The notes below the pieces were generated by a model, which saw only the letters and a list, made by a program, of their open reading frames with translations, ran no database searches and had not been told where the DNA came from. Positions 6,035 to 13,184 of a stretch of 13,868 nt of DNA are shown here, in pieces. Position numbers and translations under genes: made by a program. The DNA lies in the NCBI GenBank assembly GCA_003518755.1, contig DOYA01000126.1, forward strand, positions 1-13,868, written 5' to 3'. How positions within the stretch are numbered: position 1 is the first letter of the stretch; the number at the start of each line of letters is the position of its first letter. Source of the stretch: Clostridiales bacterium (GTDB lineage Bacteria > Bacillota > Clostridia > TANB77 > CAG-508).

Positions 6035-8032
6035 TTATACTTCCATTACTATTGGTAATATCATCGGATTTCTCTTAGTTTTTGCAAAAATATAGTCTTT
6101 TAGATTTTCTCTTAATGCATTTTTTATTGTAGTCCAGTCTTTTGTTTCTCTCATTTCGAATTTGTATACTTCATGTCTTGCTACATTTTTTATTTCTTCC
6201 ATAACATTTTCAGATTCTTTAACATAAACAAATCCTCTTGAAATAATGTCTGGACCAGCAATTATTTCTCCTGTTGCTCCATTCATTGTAAGTACAACAA
6301 TAATCAATCCATCTTGAGATAAGTGCTGGCGGTCTCTTAATACGACATTTCCAACATCTCCAACACCTAAACCATCTACTAAAATTACACCTGCTTGAAC
6401 TTGTCCTGTAAACTCTGCTCCAAACTTGTCCATTTCTAATACTTTACCATTTTCAAGTTTAAATATATTGTCTTTTGGAATTCCCATGGATTTAGCTGTT
6501 TCACTATGTGCTATTAAATGCCTATATTCACCATGAACTGGAATAAAGAATTTTGGTTTAGTTAAGGCTATTACCAATTTTTGTTCTTCTTGACAAGCAT
6601 GTCCGGATACATGGACATCTTCTAACGCAGAATATACTACCTCAGCTCCTATTTGCATAAGTGAATCTACAACTTTTGATACACTTTTTTCATTACCAGG
6701 AATTGGATTTGCAGAAATAATTACTAAATCATTTGGTGTTATTTTAACTTTTCTATGTGTTCCAGATGCCATTCTTGTTAATGCTGACATTGTTTCTCCT
6801 TGGCTTCCTGTTGTAATAATTAAAAGTTTATCATCAGTATAATTATTTATCATATCAATTTCTATAAATATATTGTCTGGGCAATCTATGTATCCTAATT
6901 CTCTAGCTGTTGTAATCATATTTACCATACTTCTACCACATACTGCAATTTTTCTTCCATATTTTACAGCACAATTTACAATCTGTTGAACTCTATGTAC
7001 ATTTGATGCAAATGTAGCAACAACTATTCTTTTAGAAGAATTATTAAATAATTTATCAAACACTTCTCCTACTGTACTTTCAGACATTGTAAAGCCTTTT
7101 CTTTCAGCATTAGTAGAGTCTGACATAAGTGCTAATACCCCTTCATTTCCAAGTTCAGCTAAACGGCTAAAATCCATTAATTTTCCATCCATTGGAGTAA
7201 AATCAACTTTAAAGTCTCCTGTATGAATTATAGTGCCAACTGGAGTTTTAATTGCTAGCATAACAGAATCTGGTATACTATGTGAACTTTGAATAAATTC
7301 TACTTTAAAATATTTTCCTAATTTTATTGTTTCGCCTGGATTAACTTCATTTAATTTTGTAGATTCTAGTAAATTATGTTCATCTAATTTATTTTTTATT
7401 AAACCGAGTGTTAGTTTAGTTCCATATATTGGTGTATTTACCTGTTTTAGAAAATATGGTACACTACCTATATGATCTTCATGACCATGTGTTATAACCA
7501 TTCCTTTTAATTTTTCTTGATTTCTTACAATATATGCTATATCTGGTATAACAATATCAACTCCAAGCATGTCATCATCTGGAAATGATAAACCACAATC
7601 CACAACTATCATTTCATCTTCATATGCAAAAACTGTAATATTTTTTCCTACCTCATGTAAACCACCAAGTGGTATGATTTTTAATTTTGATTTTTTAAAT
7701 ATACTATTTTGATTCTCTTTTCTTGTAACTTTTGGACTATTATTATCATTTTGTATTAATAATGAATTTGTTTGAACATTGCTAATAAAAGCATTTGAAG
7801 GTGTTTTATCTATTTTATTTTCTTGATTATTTTGAGTTCTATATTCAGGTTTAATTTCATTGTTATTCTCTTTTATTTTTTTACTAACTCTATGAGCTCT
7901 TTCTTTTTTTACATCTTCATTTTTAATATCATTTTCTCTTGTTTGCTTTTTTCTAGGAGTATAAGGTCTTCTAGTTCTCCTTGCACTCGTTACTTTCTTT
8001 TCTTCTGTATTGTTTTCTTTGCTCTCTAACAT
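6035..8032 (-). CDS. rnj: Ribonuclease J with a long basic N-terminal extension
   Basis: Metallo-beta-lactamase/beta-CASP nuclease with endo- and 5'-3' exonuclease activity, central to mRNA decay and rRNA maturation in Gram-positive bacteria. The catalytic core starts near residue 116 (KLKIIPLGGLHEVGKN). The metal-binding HGHEDH is at 182-187, VDCG at 144-147, HTGDF follows in the lactamase domain, and PVHGEYRHL is in the beta-CASP/C-terminal half. The end (RNPMILPIVMEV) is the normal RNase J terminus. The protein is 665 residues against about 555 for typical homologs. The excess is residues 1-115, a low-complexity stretch rich in Lys, Arg, Asn and Glu. The ATG at 8032 has a good AAGGAG site about twelve bases upstream. 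No internal Met occurs before the core, so the extension is genuinely translated. Paralogue J1 or J2 cannot be decided. Confidence 0.95.
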   Translation of the reverse strand: MLESKENNTEEKKVTSARRTRRPYTPRKKQTRENDIKNEDVKKERAHRVSKKIKENNNEIKPEYRTQNNQENKIDKTPSNAFISNVQTNSLLIQNDNNSPKVTRKENQNSIFKKSKLKIIPLGGLHEVGKNITVFAYEDEMIVVDCGLSFPDDDMLGVDIVIPDIAYIVRNQEKLKGMVITHGHEDHIGSVPYFLKQVNTPIYGTKLTLGLIKNKLDEHNLLESTKLNEVNPGETIKLGKYFKVEFIQSSHSIPDSVMLAIKTPVGTIIHTGDFKVDFTPMDGKLMDFSRLAELGNEGVLALMSDSTNAERKGFTMSESTVGEVFDKLFNNSSKRIVVATFASNVHRVQQIVNCAVKYGRKIAVCGRSMVNMITTARELGYIDCPDNIFIEIDMINNYTDDKLLIITTGSQGETMSALTRMASGTHRKVKITPNDLVIISANPIPGNEKSVSKVVDSLMQIGAEVVYSALEDVHVSGHACQEEQKLVIALTKPKFFIPVHGEYRHLIAHSETAKSMGIPKDNIFKLENGKVLEMDKFGAEFTGQVQAGVILVDGLGVGDVGNVVLRDRQHLSQDGLIIVVLTMNGATGEIIAGPDIISRGFVYVKESENVMEEIKNVARHEVYKFEMRETKDWTTIKNALRENLKDYIFAKTKRNPMILPIVMEV

Positions 8033-8092
8033 TGTATTTTTTCTCTCCTTAAATCTTATTTAAAATTTTAAACACATAACAAATGACCTTAA

Positions 8093-8122
8093 AACCATAG
8101 ATTACAGCATATCACTATGGTT
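8093..8122 (-). other. Stem-loop in the RNase J mRNA leader
   Basis: AACCATAG and CTATGGTT form an 8-bp perfect stem around a 14-nt loop, about 60 bases upstream of the rnj start. On the minus strand it is followed by only four T, so it is not a clear terminator. It may be a structured leader element, possibly a site for autoregulated cleavage; that role is inferred from its position only. Confidence 0.45.
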
Positions 8123-8237
8123 AAAAACTATTAATTTTTTTATCTCATTTCTACTTTTATTTTTACAATTCTTTGGTATTTATAAGTAAAACCTCACGAA
8201 TGTAATCTTGTTTAAAATCTCATTCAATATGTTAATG

Positions 8238-8266
8238 ATTATACCATTAATTCTGGCATTAGTCAA
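8238..8266 (-). promoter_or_regulatory. Promoter of the rnj operon
   Basis: On the minus strand TTGACT (8266-8261) and a perfect TATAAT (8243-8238) are 17 bp apart. The predicted start is near 8231, which leaves a leader of about 200 nt before the ATG at 8032. It probably drives rnj, the ATP-grasp gene, gltX and the small acidic protein. Confidence 0.7.
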
Positions 8267-8279
8267 ATATAATTCGAAT

Positions 8280-8410
8280 TTAGGTGAACATTTAGGAAAA
8301 TTTATGTTACCATTCACAGCTATATTAAGGTCGCAACTTTGCTGTGCATTGTAACAAATTCACTCATACAAAAAAACTTTGTAGTTAGTTAATTACAAAG
8401 TCTTTTTATT
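8280..8410 (+). ncRNA. Possible plus-strand small RNA (tentative)
   Basis: A perfect TATAAT at 8268-8273 on the plus strand lacks a good -35. It precedes a stretch with two stem-loops. The first has arms GTTAC/GTAAC and CACAGC/GCTGTG (8306-8310 with 8351-8355, 8315-8320 with 8341-8346). The second (8376-8401) is followed by CTTTTTATTT, a terminator in this direction too. A 16-codon frame (ATG at 8304, TAA at 8352) has an AGGA upstream, but its sequence gives no sign of function. The region could equally be a non-transcribed spacer. Confidence 0.25.
8370..8401 (-). terminator. Rho-independent terminator of acpP
   Basis: On the minus strand ACTTTGTA and TACAAAGT form the stem, extended by two or three further pairs across one mismatch, followed directly by seven T (8376-8370). 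It begins about 50 bases after the acpP stop. The opposite strand also has a T-rich tail, so it may work both ways. Confidence 0.8.
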
Positions 8411-8453
8411 TATAAATATTTAATTTTGGCTTCCTGTTTTTGGAAGGTGTCCC

Positions 8454-8693
8454 CTAAATGTTTTCTTTTATGTATTCAACAACATCACCAACTGTAACAA
8501 CTTTCTCTGCTTCGCCATCTGGTATTTCTATGTTGAATTCTTCTTCTATTCCCATTATTAATTCTACTAAGTCTAAAGAATCAGCTCCTAAATCATCAAT
8601 AAAATGTGATTCAGTTGTAACATTATCCTCTGATACTTGTAGTAAGTCTACTATTATTTTTTTTACCTTTTCAAATATTTCTTCTGAACTCAT
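8454..8693 (-). CDS. acpP: Acyl carrier protein
   Basis: 79 residues, the usual size. It carries growing fatty-acyl chains on a 4'-phosphopantetheine arm during fatty-acid synthesis in the cytosol. The attachment motif GADSLDLVEL has the modified Ser at 39. The acidic helices (VELIMGIEEEFNIEIPDGEAEK, described from residue 43 on) are typical. A frame open to a TTG at 8717 exists, but the strong AGGAGGTG site (8712-8705) would lie inside it. The ATG at 8693, eleven bases after that site, is the better start. It has its own promoter at 8768-8796 and a terminator at 8370-8401. It follows plsX by about 130 bp; fabD, fabG and rnc, frequent neighbours elsewhere, are not here. Confidence 0.95.
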   Translation of the reverse strand: MSSEEIFEKVKKIIVDLLQVSEDNVTTESHFIDDLGADSLDLVELIMGIEEEFNIEIPDGEAEKVVTVGDVVEYIKENI

Positions 8694-8767
8694 AACTTTA
8701 AGTTCACCTCCTCTCAAGTTTACAAATGATTATTCATTTTCAAAATTTATTATTATCATTTATGTCA

Positions 8768-8796
8768 GTTATATTATATGTTTTTTTATTTGTCAA
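8768..8796 (-). promoter_or_regulatory. Promoter of acpP
   Basis: On the minus strand a perfect TTGACA (8796-8791) is followed after 17 bp by TATAAC (8773-8768). Transcription would start near 8761, about 70 nt before the ATG at 8693. It gives acpP expression independent of plsX read-through. Confidence 0.65.
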
Positions 8797-8820
8797 TAGT
8801 TATTATAATTATTTTTAAAA

Positions 8821-9837
8821 TTATTTTTCAGTAAACTCTGACATAAGATTTTCTACAGTTTTATTATTTACAAAAGCCTCAGCTTGTTTTATTGTAAATT
8901 CAAATAGTTTTTCATCACTACTTCCATGAGCTTTAACAACTGGTTTTTTTACTCCTAAGAATAAAGCTCCTCCATAAGATTTATAATCCATAGTTTTTGT
9001 AAATTTTTTCATTGCTGGAAGTGATGGAATTGCACATATTTTTGCAAATAAATTTCCAGTTAAGCTTTCTTTTAATGATTTTTTAACAAATTTTCCTAAA
9101 CCTTCAACTGCTTTTAAAAATACATTTCCAGTAAAACCATCTGTAACTATTGCATCAATCTTTCCTGAAAAAGCATCTCTACCTTCTACATTTCCAATGA
9201 AATTAATATTTAGCTCTTCTGATTTTTCTTTTAATAAATTATAGCTCTCTCTTGTTAACTCATTTCCTTTTGTTTCTTCTGTACCAATATTTAAAAGTCC
9301 TATTCTTGGATGTTCTATACCAAAAGTATTTCTTATATAAATGCTTGCCATTTGAGCAAACTGTAATAGATTTAATGGTTTGCAATTTGTATTTGCTCCA
9401 GAATCTATTAATACTAACCTGCTTTTATATGATGGAAGTATTCCAGCCATAGCAGGTCTATCGATTCCTCTTATTCTCCCAACTAATAATGTTGCACCTG
9501 CAAGTAATGCACCAGAATTTCCAGCAGAAATAAATACATCTCCTTCTCCATTTTTTAACATATTAAATCCTACAACCATTGATGAATCTTTTTTGTGTTT
9601 TATACTTTCAGTTGGTTTGTCTTCCATTTCAATTGTTTCTGTAGCATTTTTGATAAAAAGTCTTGGAGATATTTCTTTTAAAGATTTTCCAAATAATACT
9701 TTTACTCTATCTTCTATTACTTCTTGTTTTCCTATTAATATAACTTCTGCTTTAATTTGATTGATAGCATTTACTGCCCCTTTAATATTAGCATCTGGTG
9801 CATTATCTCCACCCATAGCATCTAAAAGAATTTTCAT
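8821..9837 (-). CDS. plsX: Phosphate acyltransferase PlsX
   Basis: 338 residues, full length. PlsX moves the acyl chain from acyl-ACP to inorganic phosphate. The acyl phosphate feeds PlsY, which makes the first phospholipid precursor, lysophosphatidate, at the membrane. The N-terminal MKILLDAMGGDNAPDANIKG is the family signature. LVLIDSGANTNCKP, NIGTEETKGNEL, the GNVEGRDAFSGKIDAIVTDG region and TGNVFLKAVEG follow in the expected order. The ATG at 9837 is preceded by GGAAGGAAC. Its substrate donor AcpP is encoded just downstream. rpmF, a common upstream neighbour, is absent, and no good promoter was identified in the AT-rich 176 bases upstream. Confidence 0.95.
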   Translation of the reverse strand: MKILLDAMGGDNAPDANIKGAVNAINQIKAEVILIGKQEVIEDRVKVLFGKSLKEISPRLFIKNATETIEMEDKPTESIKHKKDSSMVVGFNMLKNGEGDVFISAGNSGALLAGATLLVGRIRGIDRPAMAGILPSYKSRLVLIDSGANTNCKPLNLLQFAQMASIYIRNTFGIEHPRIGLLNIGTEETKGNELTRESYNLLKEKSEELNINFIGNVEGRDAFSGKIDAIVTDGFTGNVFLKAVEGLGKFVKKSLKESLTGNLFAKICAIPSLPAMKKFTKTMDYKSYGGALFLGVKKPVVKAHGSSDEKLFEFTIKQAEAFVNNKTVENLMSEFTEK

Positions 9838-9988
9838 TTTCTAGTTCCTTCCATATACTGTTTTTTTTTATTGTAATATTATTTTTTTAAAAAAGCAATA
9901 ATTTTTAGTAATTTAATTAATATTTAAAATTTCATTTCAATGCATTTTTAGAAATCGAATATATTTAATTTATTATTATATTATTGAA

Positions 9989-10015
9989 AAATATTGATTA
10001 TCTGCTTCAATATTT
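9989..10015 (-). terminator. Weak terminator-like hairpin after the cysteine-rich gene
   Basis: AAATATTGA and TCAATATTT form a perfect 9-bp stem with a 9-nt loop, overlapping the stop codon at 10014-10016. The stem is AT-only apart from one G-C pair, and only a short T-rich stretch follows, so termination is uncertain. Confidence 0.35.
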
Positions 10016-10850
10016 ATCTTTGTCTTAATCCTTTAGTTCTTTTATATTCTTCCTCATATTTTTTTGCTGTTTCTTTTTTGTCTTTTGGCACATGTTTATA
10101 TACTAAAAAATCTCTATCTACATAGTATAGAATTAAAGGTTTAATTCTATGCTCATCTTTTTTTAATTTTTCTAAAAATCTATTTTTCTCTATAAAAAAA
10201 TTATTTCTTAATACTATTTTCTGATATCTGTTAAAAAAGACTTTTACTAGAATTAGTTTATTTAGTTCTATTTTAAAACTTGAATGCTTTCTTAAATATG
10301 GGCAAACAAATACTTTACATGTTAAATTAGGATTTTGACAATGACTTGTTGGATGAAGATGTTCGCACTGATGTACCCCAACAATTTGTGAACCTAAATT
10401 TTTATACCAAAAAGCATAACAACATCCATTCACTCTTGGATTTTTCATTGTTGATCTTTCAGATATACAAATATTATTTTCGAATTTACAAGGATTCTCA
10501 TTATTCCATAACTGATCTAATTGTTTACAAAGAGTATCATAAATATATTCATATCTCTCATCTCTATTTTCAATAAAAATAGCTTTAATACATGAAATAA
10601 TTTCTTCATTTTCATTATTAACAATTCCTATTAATTTGTACCCATTATATTCAATTCCACAATATTTAATTCTATCACTTTTCTTTTTTAGCCTTTTTAA
10701 TACTTTAATATTGTATTTTAAATCATTTGTAAATTTTATCATAAATAGTTTAATACTTAGATTTTTTTCTATTTCTTCTTTTATTTCAGTTTTTAATGAA
10801 CTATATTCTTTAAAATTTATTAATACCTGACTTTCATTAATACTTATCAT
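10014..10850 (-). CDS. Cysteine-rich protein of unknown function, likely metal-binding
   Basis: 278 residues; I do not recognise the family. The N-terminal third (1-105) is basic and unremarkable. The centre holds nine cysteines in 76 residues: 108, 121, 128, 143, 144, 162, 171, 178 and 183, with His160, 164, 166 and 170 among the last ones (QCEHLHPTSHC, then LTCKVFVCPYL). This density suggests a zinc or iron-sulfur site. The C-terminal 95 residues are very rich in Lys, Arg and Phe and could bind nucleic acid, which is inference only. There is no signal peptide or membrane helix, so it is probably cytosolic. The ATG at 10850 follows GAGG. A TATAAT at 10904-10899 may be its -10 box. It lies between the GltD-like gene and plsX, with gaps of 79 and 176 bp. 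Confidence 0.7.
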   Translation of the reverse strand: MISINESQVLINFKEYSSLKTEIKEEIEKNLSIKLFMIKFTNDLKYNIKVLKRLKKKSDRIKYCGIEYNGYKLIGIVNNENEEIISCIKAIFIENRDERYEYIYDTLCKQLDQLWNNENPCKFENNICISERSTMKNPRVNGCCYAFWYKNLGSQIVGVHQCEHLHPTSHCQNPNLTCKVFVCPYLRKHSSFKIELNKLILVKVFFNRYQKIVLRNNFFIEKNRFLEKLKKDEHRIKPLILYYVDRDFLVYKHVPKDKKETAKKYEEEYKRTKGLRQR

Positions 10851-10929
10851 AATTTCCTCATTTTTTATTTATTATTCAATAAAATATTTAATTTCTGAAT
10901 TATATATCAAAAAAGGTAAAGGTTGAAAA

Positions 10930-12198
10930 TCAGTTCTCGCCTCTTTTTCTTACCTTATTTATAATTTCTTCTGCAATGTTTCTTCCATCTATAGCTGCCC
11001 AAGCAACAGTTTTCATTCCACCTCTTACATCTCCTCCTGCATATATTTTTGAATTTGATGTTTGATAATTTTCATTAATTTTTATATTGTTTTTGCTATC
11101 TAACTCTAGTCCCAAATTTTCAACAAAATTATCTGTTTTTGAACCAAGAGCCATTACAACATAATCTGCATCTATTATGTAATTGCTTCCTTCAATATTT
11201 ACTGGAGAAAGTCTTGTATCTCCTTCTTTTTTTATAAGTTCTGTTTTTATAAGTTCAACACTTTCAACTTTTTCTTTTCCATTTATTTTTACTATATTAT
11301 TCTGAAATAGTATTTCTATTCCTTCTTTTTCTGCATCTAAAACTTCTTTTTCTTCTGCTGGCATTTGTTCTTTAGCTCTTCTATACACAATTTTAACACT
11401 TTTTGCACCCAATCTTTTTACAGTTCTTGCTGTATCCATTGCAACATTTCCGCCACCATTTACTATTACTGTTTTTCCTTCATAACTTGGATGGTTTTTA
11501 TTTTCTAATAGCTCATTTCCGCCATATACACCTTTTAATTCTTCCCCTTCTATTCCCATTTTAGTTGATACATTTGCTCCAAAAGCTAAAACAACATAGT
11601 CATAATTTTCAGTTAAATAATCTAATTTTAAATTTTCTCCTAATTTTTGATTATATTTAACTTCTATTCCTAAATCTAAAATATTCTGAATTGTATTTTT
11701 AACAATATCTTTTGAAAGTCTAAAATCAGGTATTCCATACATTAAAAGTCCACCTAAAAAATCATATCTTTCATAAATTGTAACTTGAACACCTTGTTTT
11801 GCTAAAAATGCTCCACAAGTAAGACCTGCAGGTCCTCCTCCAACAATAGCTACTTTTGTTATCTGTTTTAACAAATCATTTGTTTTTGAAATTTTCAAAT
11901 TATTTTTTATTGCATAATCTCCTATAAATGATTCTAATTCTCCTATACTTACAGACTCACCTTTAATTCCTCTAACACATGAACCTTCACATTGTTTTTT
12001 ATGTGGACATATTCTTCCACAAATTGAAGATAATACAGTTGTATTTGATAATATTTCAAATGCTTTTTCATATTTGTCTTCTTTAATTTGTTTTATAAAT
12101 TCTGGTATGTCATTATTTAAAGGACATCCTTTTAAACTACATGGCTTAATTTTACAGTTTAAACAATATTCTGATTTTTGCTTTATATTTTGATTCAT
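10930..12198 (-). CDS. GltD/NfnB-like NAD(P)-dependent flavoprotein oxidoreductase
   Basis: 422 residues. It belongs to the family of glutamate synthase small subunits and NfnB-type ferredoxin:NADP oxidoreductases. The N-terminal domain has two cysteine sets, C12/C15/C20/C25 and C60/C64/C70/C74, typical of two [4Fe-4S] clusters. The FAD-binding motif VAIVGGGPAG is at 116-125, followed by ERYDFLGGLLMYGIP (143-157). The NADPH-binding motif VIVNGGGNVAMD is at 244-255, with YRR (272-274) likely contacting the 2'-phosphate. YAGGDVRGG (386-394) is the second FAD block. It probably passes electrons between NAD(P)H and a partner protein. No large glutamate-synthase subunit or NfnA gene is adjacent, so the partner and true reaction are unknown. 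The ATG at 12198 follows GGAGG. Length and motifs are intact. Confidence 0.88.
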   Translation of the reverse strand: MNQNIKQKSEYCLNCKIKPCSLKGCPLNNDIPEFIKQIKEDKYEKAFEILSNTTVLSSICGRICPHKKQCEGSCVRGIKGESVSIGELESFIGDYAIKNNLKISKTNDLLKQITKVAIVGGGPAGLTCGAFLAKQGVQVTIYERYDFLGGLLMYGIPDFRLSKDIVKNTIQNILDLGIEVKYNQKLGENLKLDYLTENYDYVVLAFGANVSTKMGIEGEELKGVYGGNELLENKNHPSYEGKTVIVNGGGNVAMDTARTVKRLGAKSVKIVYRRAKEQMPAEEKEVLDAEKEGIEILFQNNIVKINGKEKVESVELIKTELIKKEGDTRLSPVNIEGSNYIIDADYVVMALGSKTDNFVENLGLELDSKNNIKINENYQTSNSKIYAGGDVRGGMKTVAWAAIDGRNIAEEIINKVRKRGEN

Positions 12199-12220
12199 TT
12201 ATTACCTCCGATTACAATCT

Positions 12221-12309
12221 GAAATATGAGGTTGGAGGTCAGAGGTCAGATTCTCAACTTCATATTTCTCACCTCCTACTTCCTACTTCTTATCTCCTAC
12301 CTCTTACTT
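12221..12309. repeat. Heptad-repeat element, copy 2
   Basis: Read on the minus strand, six consecutive 7-base units of type RRRTRAG/RRGTARG (12309-12268) are followed by a spacer and then three units of opposite sense: CTGACCT twice and CCAACCT (12249-12229). In addition 12221-12234 pairs with 12255-12268 (14 bp, one mismatch), giving a hairpin. The architecture and orientation match the element at 1705-1763, with two more heptads. It lies in the 119-bp gap between the uracil-DNA glycosylase gene and the GltD-like gene. Confidence 0.75.
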
Positions 12310-12317
12310 CTGAATTC

Positions 12318-12875
12318 TTAACTCAATTCAATTTCTTTACTCACAATCTGTTTCAAATCATTAATAAAATCCATCTTCTTTGTTTCATCTCTAAGTAAAG
12401 CTGCAGGGTGCCAAGTAGGCATATAAAAAATTCCTTTTTTTTCAATCCATTTGCCTCTTGAAACTGTTATTTTATATTCTTTTCCTAGTATATTTTGTAA
12501 AGCAATTCTTCCAAGTAGTACTATTATTTTAGGTTTTATTATCATTACCTGATTTCTTAAATAATTAATACAAGCATTTATCTCATCATCTTGTGGATCT
12601 CTGTTATTTGGTGGTCTACATTTTACAATATTTGCAATATATACTTCTTCTCTATTAATTCCAATTATATCAAATGCATTATCCATTAGCTTTCCAGCTT
12701 TACCAACAAAAGGAATTCCTTGAGCATCTTCATCTGCTCCAGGTCCTTCTCCTATAAACATTATTTTTGAATTAATATTTCCTGTACCAAATACAATGTT
12801 TGTCCTATTATTACATAATTTACATCCTTTGCAATTTTGTATTGCATTTTGCAAGTCTTCTATTTTTTCATACAT
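12318..12875 (-). CDS. Type-4 uracil-DNA glycosylase
   Basis: 185 residues from the ATG at 12875. It removes uracil from DNA at the start of base-excision repair and needs a [4Fe-4S] cluster. The cluster ligands are visible: C15 and C18 (CKGC, followed by C21), then C86 and C102. The active-site segment GEGPGADEDAQGIPFVGKAG (42-61) is the family 4/5 motif, VKCRPPNNRDP lies at 84-94, and the WHPAAL motif is near the C-terminus. The reading frame stays open to an ATG at 12935. The extra 20 residues are mostly hydrophobic and are encoded partly by the adjoining foldback element, while AAGGGTG lies six bases before 12875, so the shorter start is preferred. Families 4 and 5 are hard to separate, but the four-Cys pattern and size favour 4. 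Confidence 0.9.
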   Translation of the reverse strand: MYEKIEDLQNAIQNCKGCKLCNNRTNIVFGTGNINSKIMFIGEGPGADEDAQGIPFVGKAGKLMDNAFDIIGINREEVYIANIVKCRPPNNRDPQDDEINACINYLRNQVMIIKPKIIVLLGRIALQNILGKEYKITVSRGKWIEKKGIFYMPTWHPAALLRDETKKMDFINDLKQIVSKEIELS

Positions 12876-12910
12876 TTTTATCACCCTTGTTATAAAGTCT
12901 GTCCAAAAAA

Positions 12911-13184
12911 ATAAAAATATATAAAAGCCCTGCAAACGTGATTAATATATATTTTTATTAATAAGGCTTGGTGTCGAAATCTTTTATGTACCTTAAATTT
13001 TTCTCACGAAAAATTTAGCTACGATGTCGATTTCTCCAGTCGCCCTTCGCTTACGCTCCGGTTTGCTGTCCATTGTTAAGGCTCTGCCTGTTACAATGGC
13101 AGTATGCGTTCGAGCTGGTCGCCTTACGCGCCTTATTCTAAAAATATATATTAATCACTGCGCGGGCTTCTACTGTATTTTTAT
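12911..13184. mobile_element. MITE-like foldback element
   Basis: Near-identical inverted ends enclose about 160 bp: 12938-12967 and 13130-13158 match over about 28 of 30 bases with one gap. Weaker similarity runs outward to 12911 and 13184, through an AGCCC block present in both arms. Inside are a perfect 10-bp hairpin (12994-13003 with 13008-13017) and a second near-perfect one (13070-13099). The interior is clearly richer in G and C than the flanks, a sign of foreign origin. There is no transposase frame, so it would have to move with enzymes from elsewhere. Target-site duplications could not be defined because the outer limits are fuzzy. I cannot name a family. Confidence 0.7.

Noticed and set aside
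8304..8354. Sixteen-codon plus-strand small protein
   Set aside because: It has an AGGA upstream, but its length and content give no support and it sits inside the stem-loop; kept only as part of the tentative RNA.
8421..8453. Terminator from the CTTCC/GGAAG pair just after acpP
   Set aside because: Only a 5-bp stem with no T-tract; the hairpin at 8370-8401 is far better.
8694..8717. Longer acpP start at the TTG at 8717
   Set aside because: AGGAGGTG lies within those codons, and the ATG at 8693 gives a normal-sized carrier protein.
9838..10013. Promoter for plsX
   Set aside because: The stretch is so AT-rich that many -10-like boxes occur, but none pairs with a convincing -35 at 16-18 bp.
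12221..12309. CRISPR array
   Set aside because: The units are 7 bases long and directly adjacent, with no spacers of 30 bases or more and no cas genes.
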